A stretch of 64,000 nucleotides of DNA from Embleya hyalina (lineage in GTDB: Bacteria > Actinomycetota > Actinomycetes > Streptomycetales > Streptomycetaceae): positions 76,632 to 140,631 of the forward strand of contig NZ_BIFH01000032.1 of assembly GCF_003967355.1 (NCBI RefSeq), given 5' to 3'. Positions 23,392 to 31,226 of the stretch are shown here, in pieces. Positions within the stretch are counted from its first letter, which is position 1, and each line of letters begins with the position of its first letter. The notes under the pieces are model-generated. The model did no database searches and was not told the origin of the DNA. It saw nothing but the letters and a program-made list of their open reading frames with translations. The translations under genes were made by a program, and so were the position numbers.

Positions 23392-25221
23392 CTATTCGAC
23401 CGTGACCGACTTGGCCAGGTTGCGGGGGCGGTCGATGTCCTCGCCGAGGGCTCGGGCCGCGTGGTACGCGAGCAGTTGGGTGGGGATGGTGAGCAGGATC
23501 GGGTCGAGTTCGCGTTCGTTGCGGGGCACGGTGATCCGGTCGGCCTCCAGGTCGCCGAGGTCCACCCCCGGGTGGGTGATCACGGTCAGCCGGCCACCGC
23601 GCGCGCGGATCTCGTGCGCGGCCGCGAGGTTGCGTTCGACCAGGTCGTCGTCCGGGACGACGGCCACGGTCGGCAGATCGGCGTCGATCAGCGCGAGCGG
23701 CCCGTGCTTGAGTTCGCTGCTGGGGTACGCCTCGGCGTGCCGGTAGGTGATCTCCTTGAACTTCTGCGCCGCCTCGCGCGCCACCGGATACCCCCGGACC
23801 CGGCCGATGAAGAACAGGCTGCGCGCGTCCGCGAGCCGCCGCCCCGCCTCGGCGATGGTCTCCTCGTCCGCCAGGATCTCGGCGATCTGGCCGGGCAGCG
23901 CCTGGAGGCCGGCCAGGATCCGCGCGCCGTCCGCGTGCGAGAGGTCGTGCACCCGACCGAGCGCGAGCGCGAGCAGCGCGAAGCCGACCGCCATGTGGGT
24001 CAGCGCCTTGGTCGAGGCGACCGAGACCTCCGGCCCGGCATGCAGATAGATCCCCCCGTCGCACTGGCGCGCGATGGACGAGCCGACCACGTTGACCAAC
24101 CCGACCACCCGGCCGCCCTTGCGCTGGATCTCGCGGACCGCGAAGAGCGTGTCGGCGGTCTCGCCGGACTGGCTGACCGCGACGTACAGCGTGTCCGGCT
24201 CGATCACCGGATTGCGGTAGCGGAACTCCGAGGCGGGCTCGGCGTCGGCGGGCACCCGAGCCAGGTCCTCGATCAGCGTCGCCCCCAACTGGCCGACGTA
24301 GTACGCCGATCCGCAGCCGAGCACCTTGACCCGACGGAATCCGCGCAGCTCGCGCAACTCCATCCGCAGGCCGTCGAGGCGGGCCGAGCCGAACCGGTCG
24401 TCGAGCCGGCCGCCGAGCATGCGCTCCACGGAGGAGGGCTGTTCGTGGATCTCCTTGTGCATGAAGTGGTCGTGACCCGCGAGTTCCAGTTCCTCGACGG
24501 TGAGTTCGACCGTGGTGGGCGTCTTGGCGACGTCGTCCCGCTCGCGGGTGAAGGTCCGGAAGCCGGTGGCGGTCACGCTGGCCAGTTCGCCGTCTTCCAG
24601 GTGTACGACCGAACTGGTGTGCCGAACCAGGGCGGACACGTCGCTGGCCACGAACATCTCGCGCTCGCCGACGCCGATCACGAGCGGCGAGCCGTTGCGG
24701 GCCACCACGATCCGGTCCGGTGTCGCGGTGTCCACGACGGCGATGGCGTACGTCCCGGTCACCTGCGCGAGTGCGGCCAGGACGGCGGCCTCGAGGGTGT
24801 CCCGCGTCCGCGCCGCGCCGGCGATCAGGTGGGCCAGGACCTCGGTGTCGGTGTCCGAGGCGAGGTCGACGCCCTCGGTCGCCAGGCGGGCGCGCAGTTC
24901 GGCCGCGTTGTCGATGATGCCGTTGTGGACGACCTGGATCCGGCCGTCGGCGGAGGGCTGCGGGTGGGCGTTCGCCTCCGAGGGCGCGCCGTGGGTGGCC
25001 CAGCGGGTGTGCCCGATGCCGACCCGCCCGGCGATCCTGGCCGGCACCGCAGCGGCGAGCGCGTGCACCCGGCCCACCCGGCGGACCACCTTGACCGTGC
25101 CGCGCCCGCCGAGCACGGCGATGCCGGCCGAGTCGTAGCCGCGGTACTCCAGTCGTCCCAGGCCTTCGAGGAGGATGGGTGCGGCCTGTTGGGCGCCGAT
25201 GTATCCGACAATTCCACACAT
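23392..25221 (-). CDS. glmS: Glutamine--fructose-6-phosphate aminotransferase (isomerizing)
   Basis: This 609-residue enzyme makes glucosamine-6-phosphate for cell-wall precursors. The N-terminal glutaminase domain starts at Cys2 after Met removal (MCGIVGYIGAQQAAPILL) and contains EYRGYDSAGIAV and GHTRWATHGAPSEANAHPQ. Two SIS sugar-isomerase domains follow: VKVLGCGSAYYVGQL with AVSQSGETADTLFAV and EVSVASTKALTHM, then LFFIGRVRGYPVAREAAQKFKEITY. The C-terminal ELKHGPLALID and the last residues LAKSVTVE are canonical. Full length and all active-site motifs are present, so it should be functional. Some residues of the second SIS domain (GRVRGYPVA, YPSSELKHG) differ from the usual GRGYxYP/AAGELKHG. 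Whether it is the only glmS in the genome cannot be seen here. Confidence 0.96.
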   Translation of the reverse strand: MCGIVGYIGAQQAAPILLEGLGRLEYRGYDSAGIAVLGGRGTVKVVRRVGRVHALAAAVPARIAGRVGIGHTRWATHGAPSEANAHPQPSADGRIQVVHNGIIDNAAELRARLATEGVDLASDTDTEVLAHLIAGAARTRDTLEAAVLAALAQVTGTYAIAVVDTATPDRIVVARNGSPLVIGVGEREMFVASDVSALVRHTSSVVHLEDGELASVTATGFRTFTRERDDVAKTPTTVELTVEELELAGHDHFMHKEIHEQPSSVERMLGGRLDDRFGSARLDGLRMELRELRGFRRVKVLGCGSAYYVGQLGATLIEDLARVPADAEPASEFRYRNPVIEPDTLYVAVSQSGETADTLFAVREIQRKGGRVVGLVNVVGSSIARQCDGGIYLHAGPEVSVASTKALTHMAVGFALLALALGRVHDLSHADGARILAGLQALPGQIAEILADEETIAEAGRRLADARSLFFIGRVRGYPVAREAAQKFKEITYRHAEAYPSSELKHGPLALIDADLPTVAVVPDDDLVERNLAAAHEIRARGGRLTVITHPGVDLGDLEADRITVPRNERELDPILLTIPTQLLAYHAARALGEDIDRPRNLAKSVTVE

Positions 25222-25403
25222 ACTGATGCGCTCCTCGGCAGGTCGACGGGCCGACCGGCGGAGCGGTCGGGGGGATGGGGTGTTGACGGGGCCGGGCCGG
25301 TCGGCCCGCGGGGCGGGTGGACGGGCCCGCCGGGTGCCGCGCCGACACGACGGCGGTCGCGGCCGGGCGGCGGTCGCACCTCGGCGCACCCCGCCCGGTC
25401 GGC

Positions 25404-25664
25404 TCAGCCGTAGATCACGCGGCGCAGTTGGCGTTCGGTCAACTCCGGTGGCGCGACGAGGCGTTCGCCCAGTTCGTCGGCGATCAGGCGATAGATCTGC
25501 GCGTTGCGCCGACCGTAGACCCGGTGATGGCGATGCCGGCGCCGCACATAGTCCTCGACCGGCTCGCGGTACCAGGCCAGCACGTCGTCGACGATTCGCG
25601 CCACCTCGCCGGGTGCGAGGCCGGTCGTCGCCACGATGCGCTCCACCAATTCGCCGTCAGCCAC
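25404..25664 (-). CDS. Small conserved-looking protein (86 aa)
   Basis: This 86-residue, mostly helical, Arg-rich protein (ERIVATTGLAPGEVARIVDDV, DYVRRRHRHHRVYGRRNAQIY, ERQLRRVIYG) starts from a GTG with GAGGG immediately upstream. The regular codon bias and clean start/stop support a real gene. I do not recognise the family. The basic RRRHRHHRVYGRR centre could bind nucleic acid or membranes (inference). It lies upstream of glmS on the same strand with a 180-base gap. Confidence 0.6.
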   Translation of the reverse strand: MADGELVERIVATTGLAPGEVARIVDDVLAWYREPVEDYVRRRHRHHRVYGRRNAQIYRLIADELGERLVAPPELTERQLRRVIYG

Positions 25665-25781
25665 CCCTCGATCCTGGCCCCACTCCGCCCCTACGGCAAG
25701 AATCTGCCCGAATTCGGGCAGATCCGAGCCGGGCGGTCGGCTCGGGCGCCCCGCCTGCCGGTGGGGAAGGGGCTCCCGGGC

Positions 25782-26627
25782 TCAAAGGGGCGCGTCGGTA
25801 CCGGTGGGCCCAGGCCGCCTTGCCCCCGGGGCGCCCACGTCGGCCAGGAGCTTCGCCGTGCCCTCGGGGGACTCCACCGGGAAGTGGTGGCTGCCCAGGT
25901 CGACGAGCACGATGTCGAGGCGGTCACCGTACCGGTCGACGGCCTCGCGGGTCACCAGGTCGCGAACGCCGTACACGGTGATCGGCTGCTTCGTCTCGCG
26001 CAGCGCCGCGTCCATGTCCCAGTGCACCAGGCCCTCCATGGCGCGCAGGCCCGCGGGCTGCCGTACCGCGACCATCTTCTCGAAGTAGGCGTCCTTGCGG
26101 GCCGGTTCCGTTCCGGCCGGTGAGCCCCCTTCGACGAGGCCGCGCACCGCCGCGGCGAAGTCGTCGCGGAAGGCGCCCACCACGGCTTCGGCCTGTTCCG
26201 GGCTCTGCGCCGGGAACAGGGACAGGTAGTGCAGGCCGTCGAGCGCGACCACGTGCGAGACCGTGTCGGGGAGCAGCCGGCCGGTTTCCACGGCGACCGC
26301 CGCGCCGAGGGAGTGCCCGACCACGACGGCCCCGGTCGCCGACTCGGCCTCCAGTACCGCCGCCACGTCGCGGGCGAACTCCTCGATGGTCCACACTTCT
26401 CGCGTCGATCGGGACTCGCCGTGCTCGGCGAGGTCGACGGCGAGGACCCGGTGGCCGTCGGGCAGGTGGGCGGTCACCGCCTCGAAGTCGCCGCGGTCGC
26501 ATCCCCAGCCGTGGACGAGGACCAGGACGGGCCCGTCGGCCGGGCCGTCGGCGGTGTACCGGATCGTCGTGTGGTCCGAGCGCCGGACGGTGAGGTCCCG
26601 GCCGGTCCTGCTGCTTGCGGTCGTCAC
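25782..26627 (-). CDS. Alpha/beta hydrolase
   Basis: This 281-residue single-domain hydrolase has the oxyanion motif VLVHGWGCDRGDF near residue 40, the nucleophile elbow VVVGHSLGAAVAVE (Ser near 105), and a C-terminal acid (Asp in the VYGVRDLV or ALDGLHY region) with LVDLGSHHFPVE carrying the catalytic His. The substrate is unknown; esters or epoxides are typical. The GTG at 26627 has GAGG eight bases upstream. The gene follows the MFS exporter gene by 131 bases on the same strand and may be expressed with it under the divergent TetR regulator. Confidence 0.87.
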   Translation of the reverse strand: MTTASSRTGRDLTVRRSDHTTIRYTADGPADGPVLVLVHGWGCDRGDFEAVTAHLPDGHRVLAVDLAEHGESRSTREVWTIEEFARDVAAVLEAESATGAVVVGHSLGAAVAVETGRLLPDTVSHVVALDGLHYLSLFPAQSPEQAEAVVGAFRDDFAAAVRGLVEGGSPAGTEPARKDAYFEKMVAVRQPAGLRAMEGLVHWDMDAALRETKQPITVYGVRDLVTREAVDRYGDRLDIVLVDLGSHHFPVESPEGTAKLLADVGAPGARRPGPTGTDAPL

Positions 26628-26758
26628 GGTGTCTTCCTCTTTCTCGTGCACGGCTACGGGTCGGTCCTCGGTGCGGAAGGGCGCGGCGGATGCCGCGGGA
26701 TCGGGGGGTGTGGAGGTCGTCGCGGGGGCGATGGGCGCGGCGGTCGCCGGGCGGTGCC

Positions 26759-28024
26759 TCACGTGCCAGGGGCCGTGACGGCGCGACGCCGCGCCCGCAG
26801 TTGGTTCAGGCGCAGGAGGAAGGCCGCGAAGACGATCACCACGATCGCCGCCGCGTAGATCTCGGTGGCGGTCCGCAGTCCCAGGGCGGTGACGGCGATG
26901 CCGCCGAGTACGGCGGGCACGCTGTTGCCGAGGTAGTTGACGATGTTCGCGGAGGCGAAGACCGCGCTGCGCTCGTGTGGTTCGGCGATCCGGGCGAAGG
27001 TGCCGAACGTCGCCAGTACCGAGGCGCCGAAGCCGACGCCCGCGACGACCGTGCCGAGGGCGGCGAGCCAGACCAGGTCCGCCGTGATCCCGGCGAGCGC
27101 GATCAGCACGCCGAGCCCGAGCAGCGCGGACGAGGGGGCGAGCAGCGAGGCGGCGGAACGGGAGCGGAGCACGGCGATCGCCAGCGCCCCGGTGCCCGCC
27201 AACAGGGTCACCACGACGCCGCCGATCAGCCGGCTGTGCAGCCCGAACAACTGGGCCGCGACGGAGGGGCCGAGGGAGAGGAACAGTCCGGCCAGCGCCC
27301 AACTCGCGATCATCGCCGGGACCAGCGGCACGATGTCCGCGCGCAGGTGGGCGGGCAGCGCCGCCCGTGGGCGCAGGGAGGCGACGGCTCCCGGTCGGCG
27401 CGGGGAGGTCTCCGGCAGCAGGGCGGTGACCGCCGCCGCCGATGCCATGGCGCCGAGCAGCAGGGCGTAGACCAGCCGGGTCGGGGCGGGGGCGAACTCC
27501 ACCAGTGCACCGGAGCCGAGGGCGCCGAGGGCGAGCCCGGTCAACGGGGTCACCGAGGTGACGACGCCCGCGCGGCCGGGGGCGTGGGGTGGTTCGAGGT
27601 CGACCAGGGTGGCGCTCAGGGTCGTCGTCGCCGCCCCGGTGGCGACGCCCTGCACCACCCGGGCGGCGGCCAGGACGAGCACGTTTCCGGCGGCGAGGAA
27701 CAGGACGAGCGCGACCGTTTCCAGCGCGATCGCCGCGGCGAGCACCGGACGGCGGCCGAGGTGGTCCGACAGCCCTCCCACGACGAGCAGCGAGCCCAGC
27801 AGGCCAACCACGTACAGGGCGAAGACGACGGTCAGGACCCAGGCCGAGAAGTGCCATTGCCGCTGGTAGATCGGATACAGCGGGGACGGCACGCTCGACG
27901 CGGCCAGGAAGACGACGAAGACGGCGGCCACGCCGGGGAACGCGGCTCGGGGGAGCACCCCGCGCGTGCCCTCGTCGAACGGCACGGTGGATGCGGCGGC
28001 GGATACGGCAGGGTCGATGGACAT
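26759..28024 (-). CDS. MFS transporter (12 TM)
   Basis: This 421-residue membrane protein has about 12 hydrophobic helices. TM1 is FPGVAAVFVVFLAASSVPSP, with the SSVPSPLYPIYQ loop seen in Streptomyces drug-efflux homologues. Motif A-like GLSDHLGRRPVL follows TM2, and ARVVQGVATGAATTTL follows in TM4. The Arg-rich C-terminus is LNQLRARRRAV. It likely exports a small hydrophobic compound. It is divergent from a TetR-family gene with three operator-like palindromes between them, so substrate-induced derepression is the expected control. The ATG at 28024 was chosen over an in-frame GTG two codons upstream. Confidence 0.88.
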   Translation of the reverse strand: MSIDPAVSAAASTVPFDEGTRGVLPRAAFPGVAAVFVVFLAASSVPSPLYPIYQRQWHFSAWVLTVVFALYVVGLLGSLLVVGGLSDHLGRRPVLAAAIALETVALVLFLAAGNVLVLAAARVVQGVATGAATTTLSATLVDLEPPHAPGRAGVVTSVTPLTGLALGALGSGALVEFAPAPTRLVYALLLGAMASAAAVTALLPETSPRRPGAVASLRPRAALPAHLRADIVPLVPAMIASWALAGLFLSLGPSVAAQLFGLHSRLIGGVVVTLLAGTGALAIAVLRSRSAASLLAPSSALLGLGVLIALAGITADLVWLAALGTVVAGVGFGASVLATFGTFARIAEPHERSAVFASANIVNYLGNSVPAVLGGIAVTALGLRTATEIYAAAIVVIVFAAFLLRLNQLRARRRAVTAPGT

Positions 28025-28033
28025 ACACACTCT

Positions 28034-28112
28034 CGCAGTGATCGATGCGTTAGTGGCTGCACGCTAACACAAACGCAGCGATCACTGCGTTTTTAGCGCA
28101 GCGATCAATGCG
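28034..28112. promoter_or_regulatory. Three copies of a 16-bp palindromic operator
   Basis: Copies are CGCAGTGATCGATGCG (28034-28049), CGCAGCGATCACTGCG (28074-28089) and CGCAGCGATCAATGCG (28097-28112). They lie in the 99-base gap between the MFS gene and the tetR gene. The consensus CGCAnYGATCRnTGCG is symmetric, fitting a TetR dimer. An additional imperfect palindrome with GTTAG/CTAAC ends lies between copies 1 and 2. A GATAAT sequence at 28112-28117 could be the -10 element for the tetR gene. Confidence 0.8.
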
Positions 28113-28123
28113 ATAATGGTCGG

Positions 28124-28714
28124 GTGTCCCCTACTGCCGCCCCTCGCTCCCCCCGCTCCCCCGACGCCCGGACCGAGAGCAGGCCCGGAGGCCGCTCCGC
28201 CCGGGTCCGCGCGGCCGTGCATCGGGCCGTCCAGGAACTGGTCGCCGACGAGGCCAACGACTCGCTGACGATCCCGATCGTCGCGGCGCGTGCGGGCGTG
28301 CACGCCACCACCGTCTACCGCCGTTGGGGCACCGTCGCCGACCTGCTCGCCGACGTCACGAGCAGCCGCTTCTCCGGCGACATCGTGGTCCCCGACACCG
28401 GCAGCCTCCGCGGCGACCTGGAGCGCTACGCGTACGACCTCGCCAAGGACCTCTGCGACCCGGACACCCTCGCGCTGGTCCGCGCCACCATCGGCACGGG
28501 CGGAGAACAGGGCGCCGCCGCCTGCCGAGGCGAACGCCAACGGCAACTGGAGGCCATCCTCGAACGCGACCGGGCCCGCGGCGAGAACCCCCCGACCCTG
28601 GAGCGCACCACGGACGCCCTGCTGGCCCCCCTGTACTACCGAGCCGTCTTCACCGACGACCCCCTCACCCCCGATTGGACCCGCGCCCTCGTATCCCACC
28701 TACTACCCGACTGA
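28124..28714 (+). CDS. TetR-family regulator
   Basis: This 196-residue protein has its N-terminal DNA-binding domain at residues 25-70 (VRAAVHRAVQELVADE, IPIVAARAGVHATTVYRRWGTVADLLADV). A helical ligand-binding domain follows (LRGDLERYAYDLAKDLCDP, TLERTTDALLAPLYYRAVFT), with the C-terminal TetR_C-like pattern. The GTG start lies only about seven bases after a GATAAT -10-like element, so the mRNA is probably leaderless, a common arrangement for actinomycete regulators. It should repress the divergent exporter gene and itself through the three operators. The inducing ligand is unknown. Confidence 0.92.
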   Translation: MSPTAAPRSPRSPDARTESRPGGRSARVRAAVHRAVQELVADEANDSLTIPIVAARAGVHATTVYRRWGTVADLLADVTSSRFSGDIVVPDTGSLRGDLERYAYDLAKDLCDPDTLALVRATIGTGGEQGAAACRGERQRQLEAILERDRARGENPPTLERTTDALLAPLYYRAVFTDDPLTPDWTRALVSHLLPD

Positions 28715-28787
28715 CCGCGCCCCCTCCGGGTGCACCCGTCCGCATTCGACCTTGTGGGCGACCGGCCCCATCGGCCAGGTTGAGGGA

Positions 28788-29351
28788 ATGATCCTGCCGT
28801 TCGTACGCGAGGGAAGAACCGGCTCGGTGGCGGTGACCGTCGAGCGTGTCGACGACCCCGCCGCCATCGGACAGACCGTCGAGGCCCGGGACTTCCCCTG
28901 CCTGACCGCCCGGGTCACCTACCCGGAACACGGCTACGGCGCCATGTTCGGCTGGGTGCAAATGGTCCGTTCCACCGACGGCGCGGCGGGCGGCGACGCG
29001 TTCGGGATGGACCCGTTCGTACTCTTCCCCGATTCCCGCTCGCCCTACTGCTACTTCGGCCTGAACCCGACCCTGTTCGATTCCCCGGCCCGGCTCGACC
29101 GCGAGCCGATGTCCTGGCTCGCGCACACCTTCCTGGCCTGGACCCCGATCGCCGAAACCATCGAACGCCACGTCGTCCCGCTGGTCGGCTTCGACTGGGG
29201 CTTCGACGTCGACGCCACCGGGGACGTGGCGATCCGCGACGCCGCGCCCCTCCCCGACAGCGCCTGGACCGACCACCTCCCCTTCCTCGTCGCGCGACAT
29301 CCGACGTGGACCTTCGCCCGACGACCCACCCCGGAAGCCGATTCCGAGTAG
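28788..29351 (+). CDS. Hypothetical protein (187 aa)
   Basis: This 187-residue soluble protein has good codon bias and no recognised domain: MILPFVREGRTGSVAVTVERV, ARVTYPEHGYGAMFGWVQMVR, FPDSRSPYCYFGLNPTLFDSP, VPLVGFDWGFDVDATGDVAI. It is rich in aromatic residues and likely globular. Similar uncharacterised proteins exist in Streptomyces as I recall, but I cannot name a family. The ATG at 28788 has a weak GAGGG very close to it. The frame is open further upstream, but that part overlaps tetR and shadows it. Confidence 0.65.
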   Translation: MILPFVREGRTGSVAVTVERVDDPAAIGQTVEARDFPCLTARVTYPEHGYGAMFGWVQMVRSTDGAAGGDAFGMDPFVLFPDSRSPYCYFGLNPTLFDSPARLDREPMSWLAHTFLAWTPIAETIERHVVPLVGFDWGFDVDATGDVAIRDAAPLPDSAWTDHLPFLVARHPTWTFARRPTPEADSE

Positions 29352-29444
29352 CGCACTCCCGTCGTGGGAGCGCGCGGGAGTGGGGGGTGGCCTGCTTCGC
29401 GCGCCGGGTGTCGGGGCGGGGTGTCGCGGTGCCACGCTGGGGGC

Positions 29445-29768
29445 ATGGATCGCGCACCCGACATCCACCTCGTCGTGACCGGTACCGGCCTGAACGCGCG
29501 GATCACCGACCAGGCCCTCGCCGTCGTCGACGACGACCTCCGCGCCGACTACGAACGCGCGGTCAGCCAGGGTCTGAAGGCCGCCGTCGCGGCCTGGGAC
29601 GCCCACCGTTACGACGACTTCGCCATTCACCTCGCCGCGGCCGCCGACACCCTCACCGAGATCCAACGCATGGCGGTCACCTGCAAGAACCGCGCCGGCT
29701 ACGAGGCCCTGACCGCCCGAGCCCGCCGCCTCGTCACCCTCGATCCGGACGCCCCGGACGCCGACTGA
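29445..29768 (+). CDS. Small hypothetical protein (107 aa)
   Basis: This 107-residue acidic/helical protein contains DDDLRADYERAVSQGLKAAV, which resembles the DDLRMDFEEAYQDAL segment of the next small gene. The remainder is FAIHLAAAADTLTEIQRMAV and RAGYEALTARARRLVTL. The two genes are adjacent (36-base gap), on the same strand, and may be distant paralogues. No function is assigned. The start codon was chosen at the first ATG after the GC-rich intergenic stretch; no strong ribosome site is seen. Confidence 0.55.
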   Translation: MDRAPDIHLVVTGTGLNARITDQALAVVDDDLRADYERAVSQGLKAAVAAWDAHRYDDFAIHLAAAADTLTEIQRMAVTCKNRAGYEALTARARRLVTLDPDAPDAD

Positions 29769-29804
29769 ATCGCCGGCGGTCCCGCCATACGCCACCCTGT
29801 CCCC

Positions 29805-30032
29805 ATGAACGACCGGACACCCCACCGCACCATCCACATCGGCGGCCCGACCCACCCGACCCCCGCCGAACTCCGCGCCGAACTCCCCGACGACCTGCGC
29901 ATGGACTTCGAGGAGGCGTACCAGGACGCCCTGGCCGAGGCCAACGCCAACGGCACCCTGCGACCGTTGGCCGACACCCTCGCGACGTGGCAGGCCGAAC
30001 TCGCCCACCGGCGCGCCCGAGCCGCCGACTGA
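29805..30032 (+). CDS. DUF6247-like small protein (75 aa)
   Basis: This 75-residue protein has the pattern TPAELRAELPDDLRMDFEEAYQDALAEANANG, followed by LRPLADTLATWQAELAHRR. This fits the DUF6247 type of small actinobacterial proteins that often act as antitoxin partners of RelE-like toxins. The antitoxin at 37307-37570 carries the same IRAALPED-RREEFD core. No toxin gene lies next to this copy, so it would be an orphan antitoxin or a regulator. The family call is from motif memory and is tentative. Confidence 0.55.
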   Translation: MNDRTPHRTIHIGGPTHPTPAELRAELPDDLRMDFEEAYQDALAEANANGTLRPLADTLATWQAELAHRRARAAD

Positions 30033-30326
30033 CCCGGGCCCGGCCCCGGCCCCGGGCGAACACATCACCGCCGCCGCGGCGTTCACCCCGAAGCGATACC
30101 CAAGGATGGCCACGCCGCTCGGGGCATCGGCTCCGGGGCCTGTTCTACACGTGTCAACCGGCCGAAATCCGCCTAGGCACGGGGGAGATCGGGGCGGGAC
30201 GATGTGTGCGCAAAGCCGAGTGTCAAGGGTGACGACTGCGGTCGAGGCGGACGAGGCAAGGCCGTTCCGGCTCGGGCATCCCAACGGGGGACGCGGCGTC
30301 CCCACGTCTTCCGAGGAGACCCGCCC
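30033..30326. other. Leader region of the SGNH hydrolase gene
   Basis: These 294 bases hold no convincing gene. They should contain the promoter and a long 5' leader. A perfect hairpin with 8-bp arms GGGGACGC/GCGTCCCC (30287-30303) lies ten bases upstream of the ribosome site GAGGAG (30313-30318). Further upstream, CCGAG and CTCGG segments and GCCG-TTC-CGGC could pair. I could not match it to a known riboswitch class. Confidence 0.45.
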
Positions 30327-31148
30327 GTGCTTCCCATGCCTCGCACCATCGCCGCCGTGGCCGCCGCCGTGGCCGCAGCCGCCATCGGAATCGTCGCACC
30401 GAGCGCCCAGGCCGCGCCCGCGACGACCTACGCCACGAACTACGCCGCCCTGGGCGACTCGTACAGCTCCGGGGTCGGCACCGGCTCCTATCTTCCGGAC
30501 AGCGGCTCGTGCAAGCGCAGCGCCAAGTCCTATCCCGCCCTGTGGAATCAGGCCCACCCGGGCGGCACCTTCGCCTTCGCCGCCTGTTCCGGTGCCAAGA
30601 CCGCCGACGTACGCTCCAGTCAACTGTCCGTCCTGAACAGCGCCACGCAGTTGGTGACCATCAGCGTCGGCGGCAACGACGCCGGATTCGTCAGCACCAT
30701 CACCACCTGCGTGCTCAGTTCGGACAGCGAGTGCGCCGCCGCCGTGAACAAGGCCAAGACGTACGCGACCACCACCCTGCCCGGTGATCTCGACGCCACC
30801 TACGCGCAGATCCGGGCCAAGGCCCCCAACGCCCGTCTCGTCGTGCTCGGTTACCCGCGTCTGTTCGAACTCGGTTCGTGCTTCCTGGGCTTGAGCCAGG
30901 CCAAGCGCACCGTGATCAACCAGGCCGCCGACACCCTGGACGAGGTCACCCACCAGCGCGCGAGCGCGGCCAACGCCGACTTCGCCGACGTACGCTCCCG
31001 GTTCGCCGGACACGGGGTCTGCGCGTCCAACGCCTGGGTCAACGGCGTCACCCTGCCGATCGACGAGTCGTACCACCCCACGACTTCCGGCCAGAGCCAG
31101 GGCTACCTGCCCGCGCTCCAGGCCGTGGTGGGCGTGCGCGCGCACTAG
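30327..31148 (+). CDS. Secreted SGNH/GDSL-type lipase or esterase
   Basis: This 273-residue protein has a Sec signal peptide (RTIAAVAAAVAAAAIGIVAP, cleavage after AQA near residue 29). Block I is ALGDSYSSGVGTG with catalytic Ser45, block III SVGGNDAGF, and block V IDESYHPT with the catalytic Asp/Glu-His pair. Cysteines (CKRS/CSGA, CVLSSDSEC, CFLG/CASN) form the three disulfides typical of Streptomyces extracellular SGNH lipases. It hydrolyses esters or lipids outside the cell. The GTG at 30327 is eight bases after GAGGAG and so preferred; an ATG three codons later is possible. Confidence 0.93.
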   Translation: MLPMPRTIAAVAAAVAAAAIGIVAPSAQAAPATTYATNYAALGDSYSSGVGTGSYLPDSGSCKRSAKSYPALWNQAHPGGTFAFAACSGAKTADVRSSQLSVLNSATQLVTISVGGNDAGFVSTITTCVLSSDSECAAAVNKAKTYATTTLPGDLDATYAQIRAKAPNARLVVLGYPRLFELGSCFLGLSQAKRTVINQAADTLDEVTHQRASAANADFADVRSRFAGHGVCASNAWVNGVTLPIDESYHPTTSGQSQGYLPALQAVVGVRAH

Positions 31149-31189
31149 AACCGGTACGAGAAGCGGCACGAGAACCGCCGAGCGACACC

Positions 31190-31218
31190 GTCCGGGGCGG
31201 CCCCAGGTCGCCCCGGAC
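31190..31218. terminator. Convergent terminator between the SGNH hydrolase and GNAT genes
   Basis: Perfect 10-bp arms GTCCGGGGCG (31190-31199) and CGCCCCGGAC (31209-31218) with a 9-base loop, in the 78-base gap between two converging genes. It should work in both directions. Confidence 0.75.
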
Positions 31219-31226
31219 GCGCGTCG

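Noticed and set aside
30180-30326. Cyclic di-AMP (ydaO-type) riboswitch before the SGNH lipase gene
   Set aside because: Pairing segments exist, but the conserved riboswitch core sequences I know could not be found.
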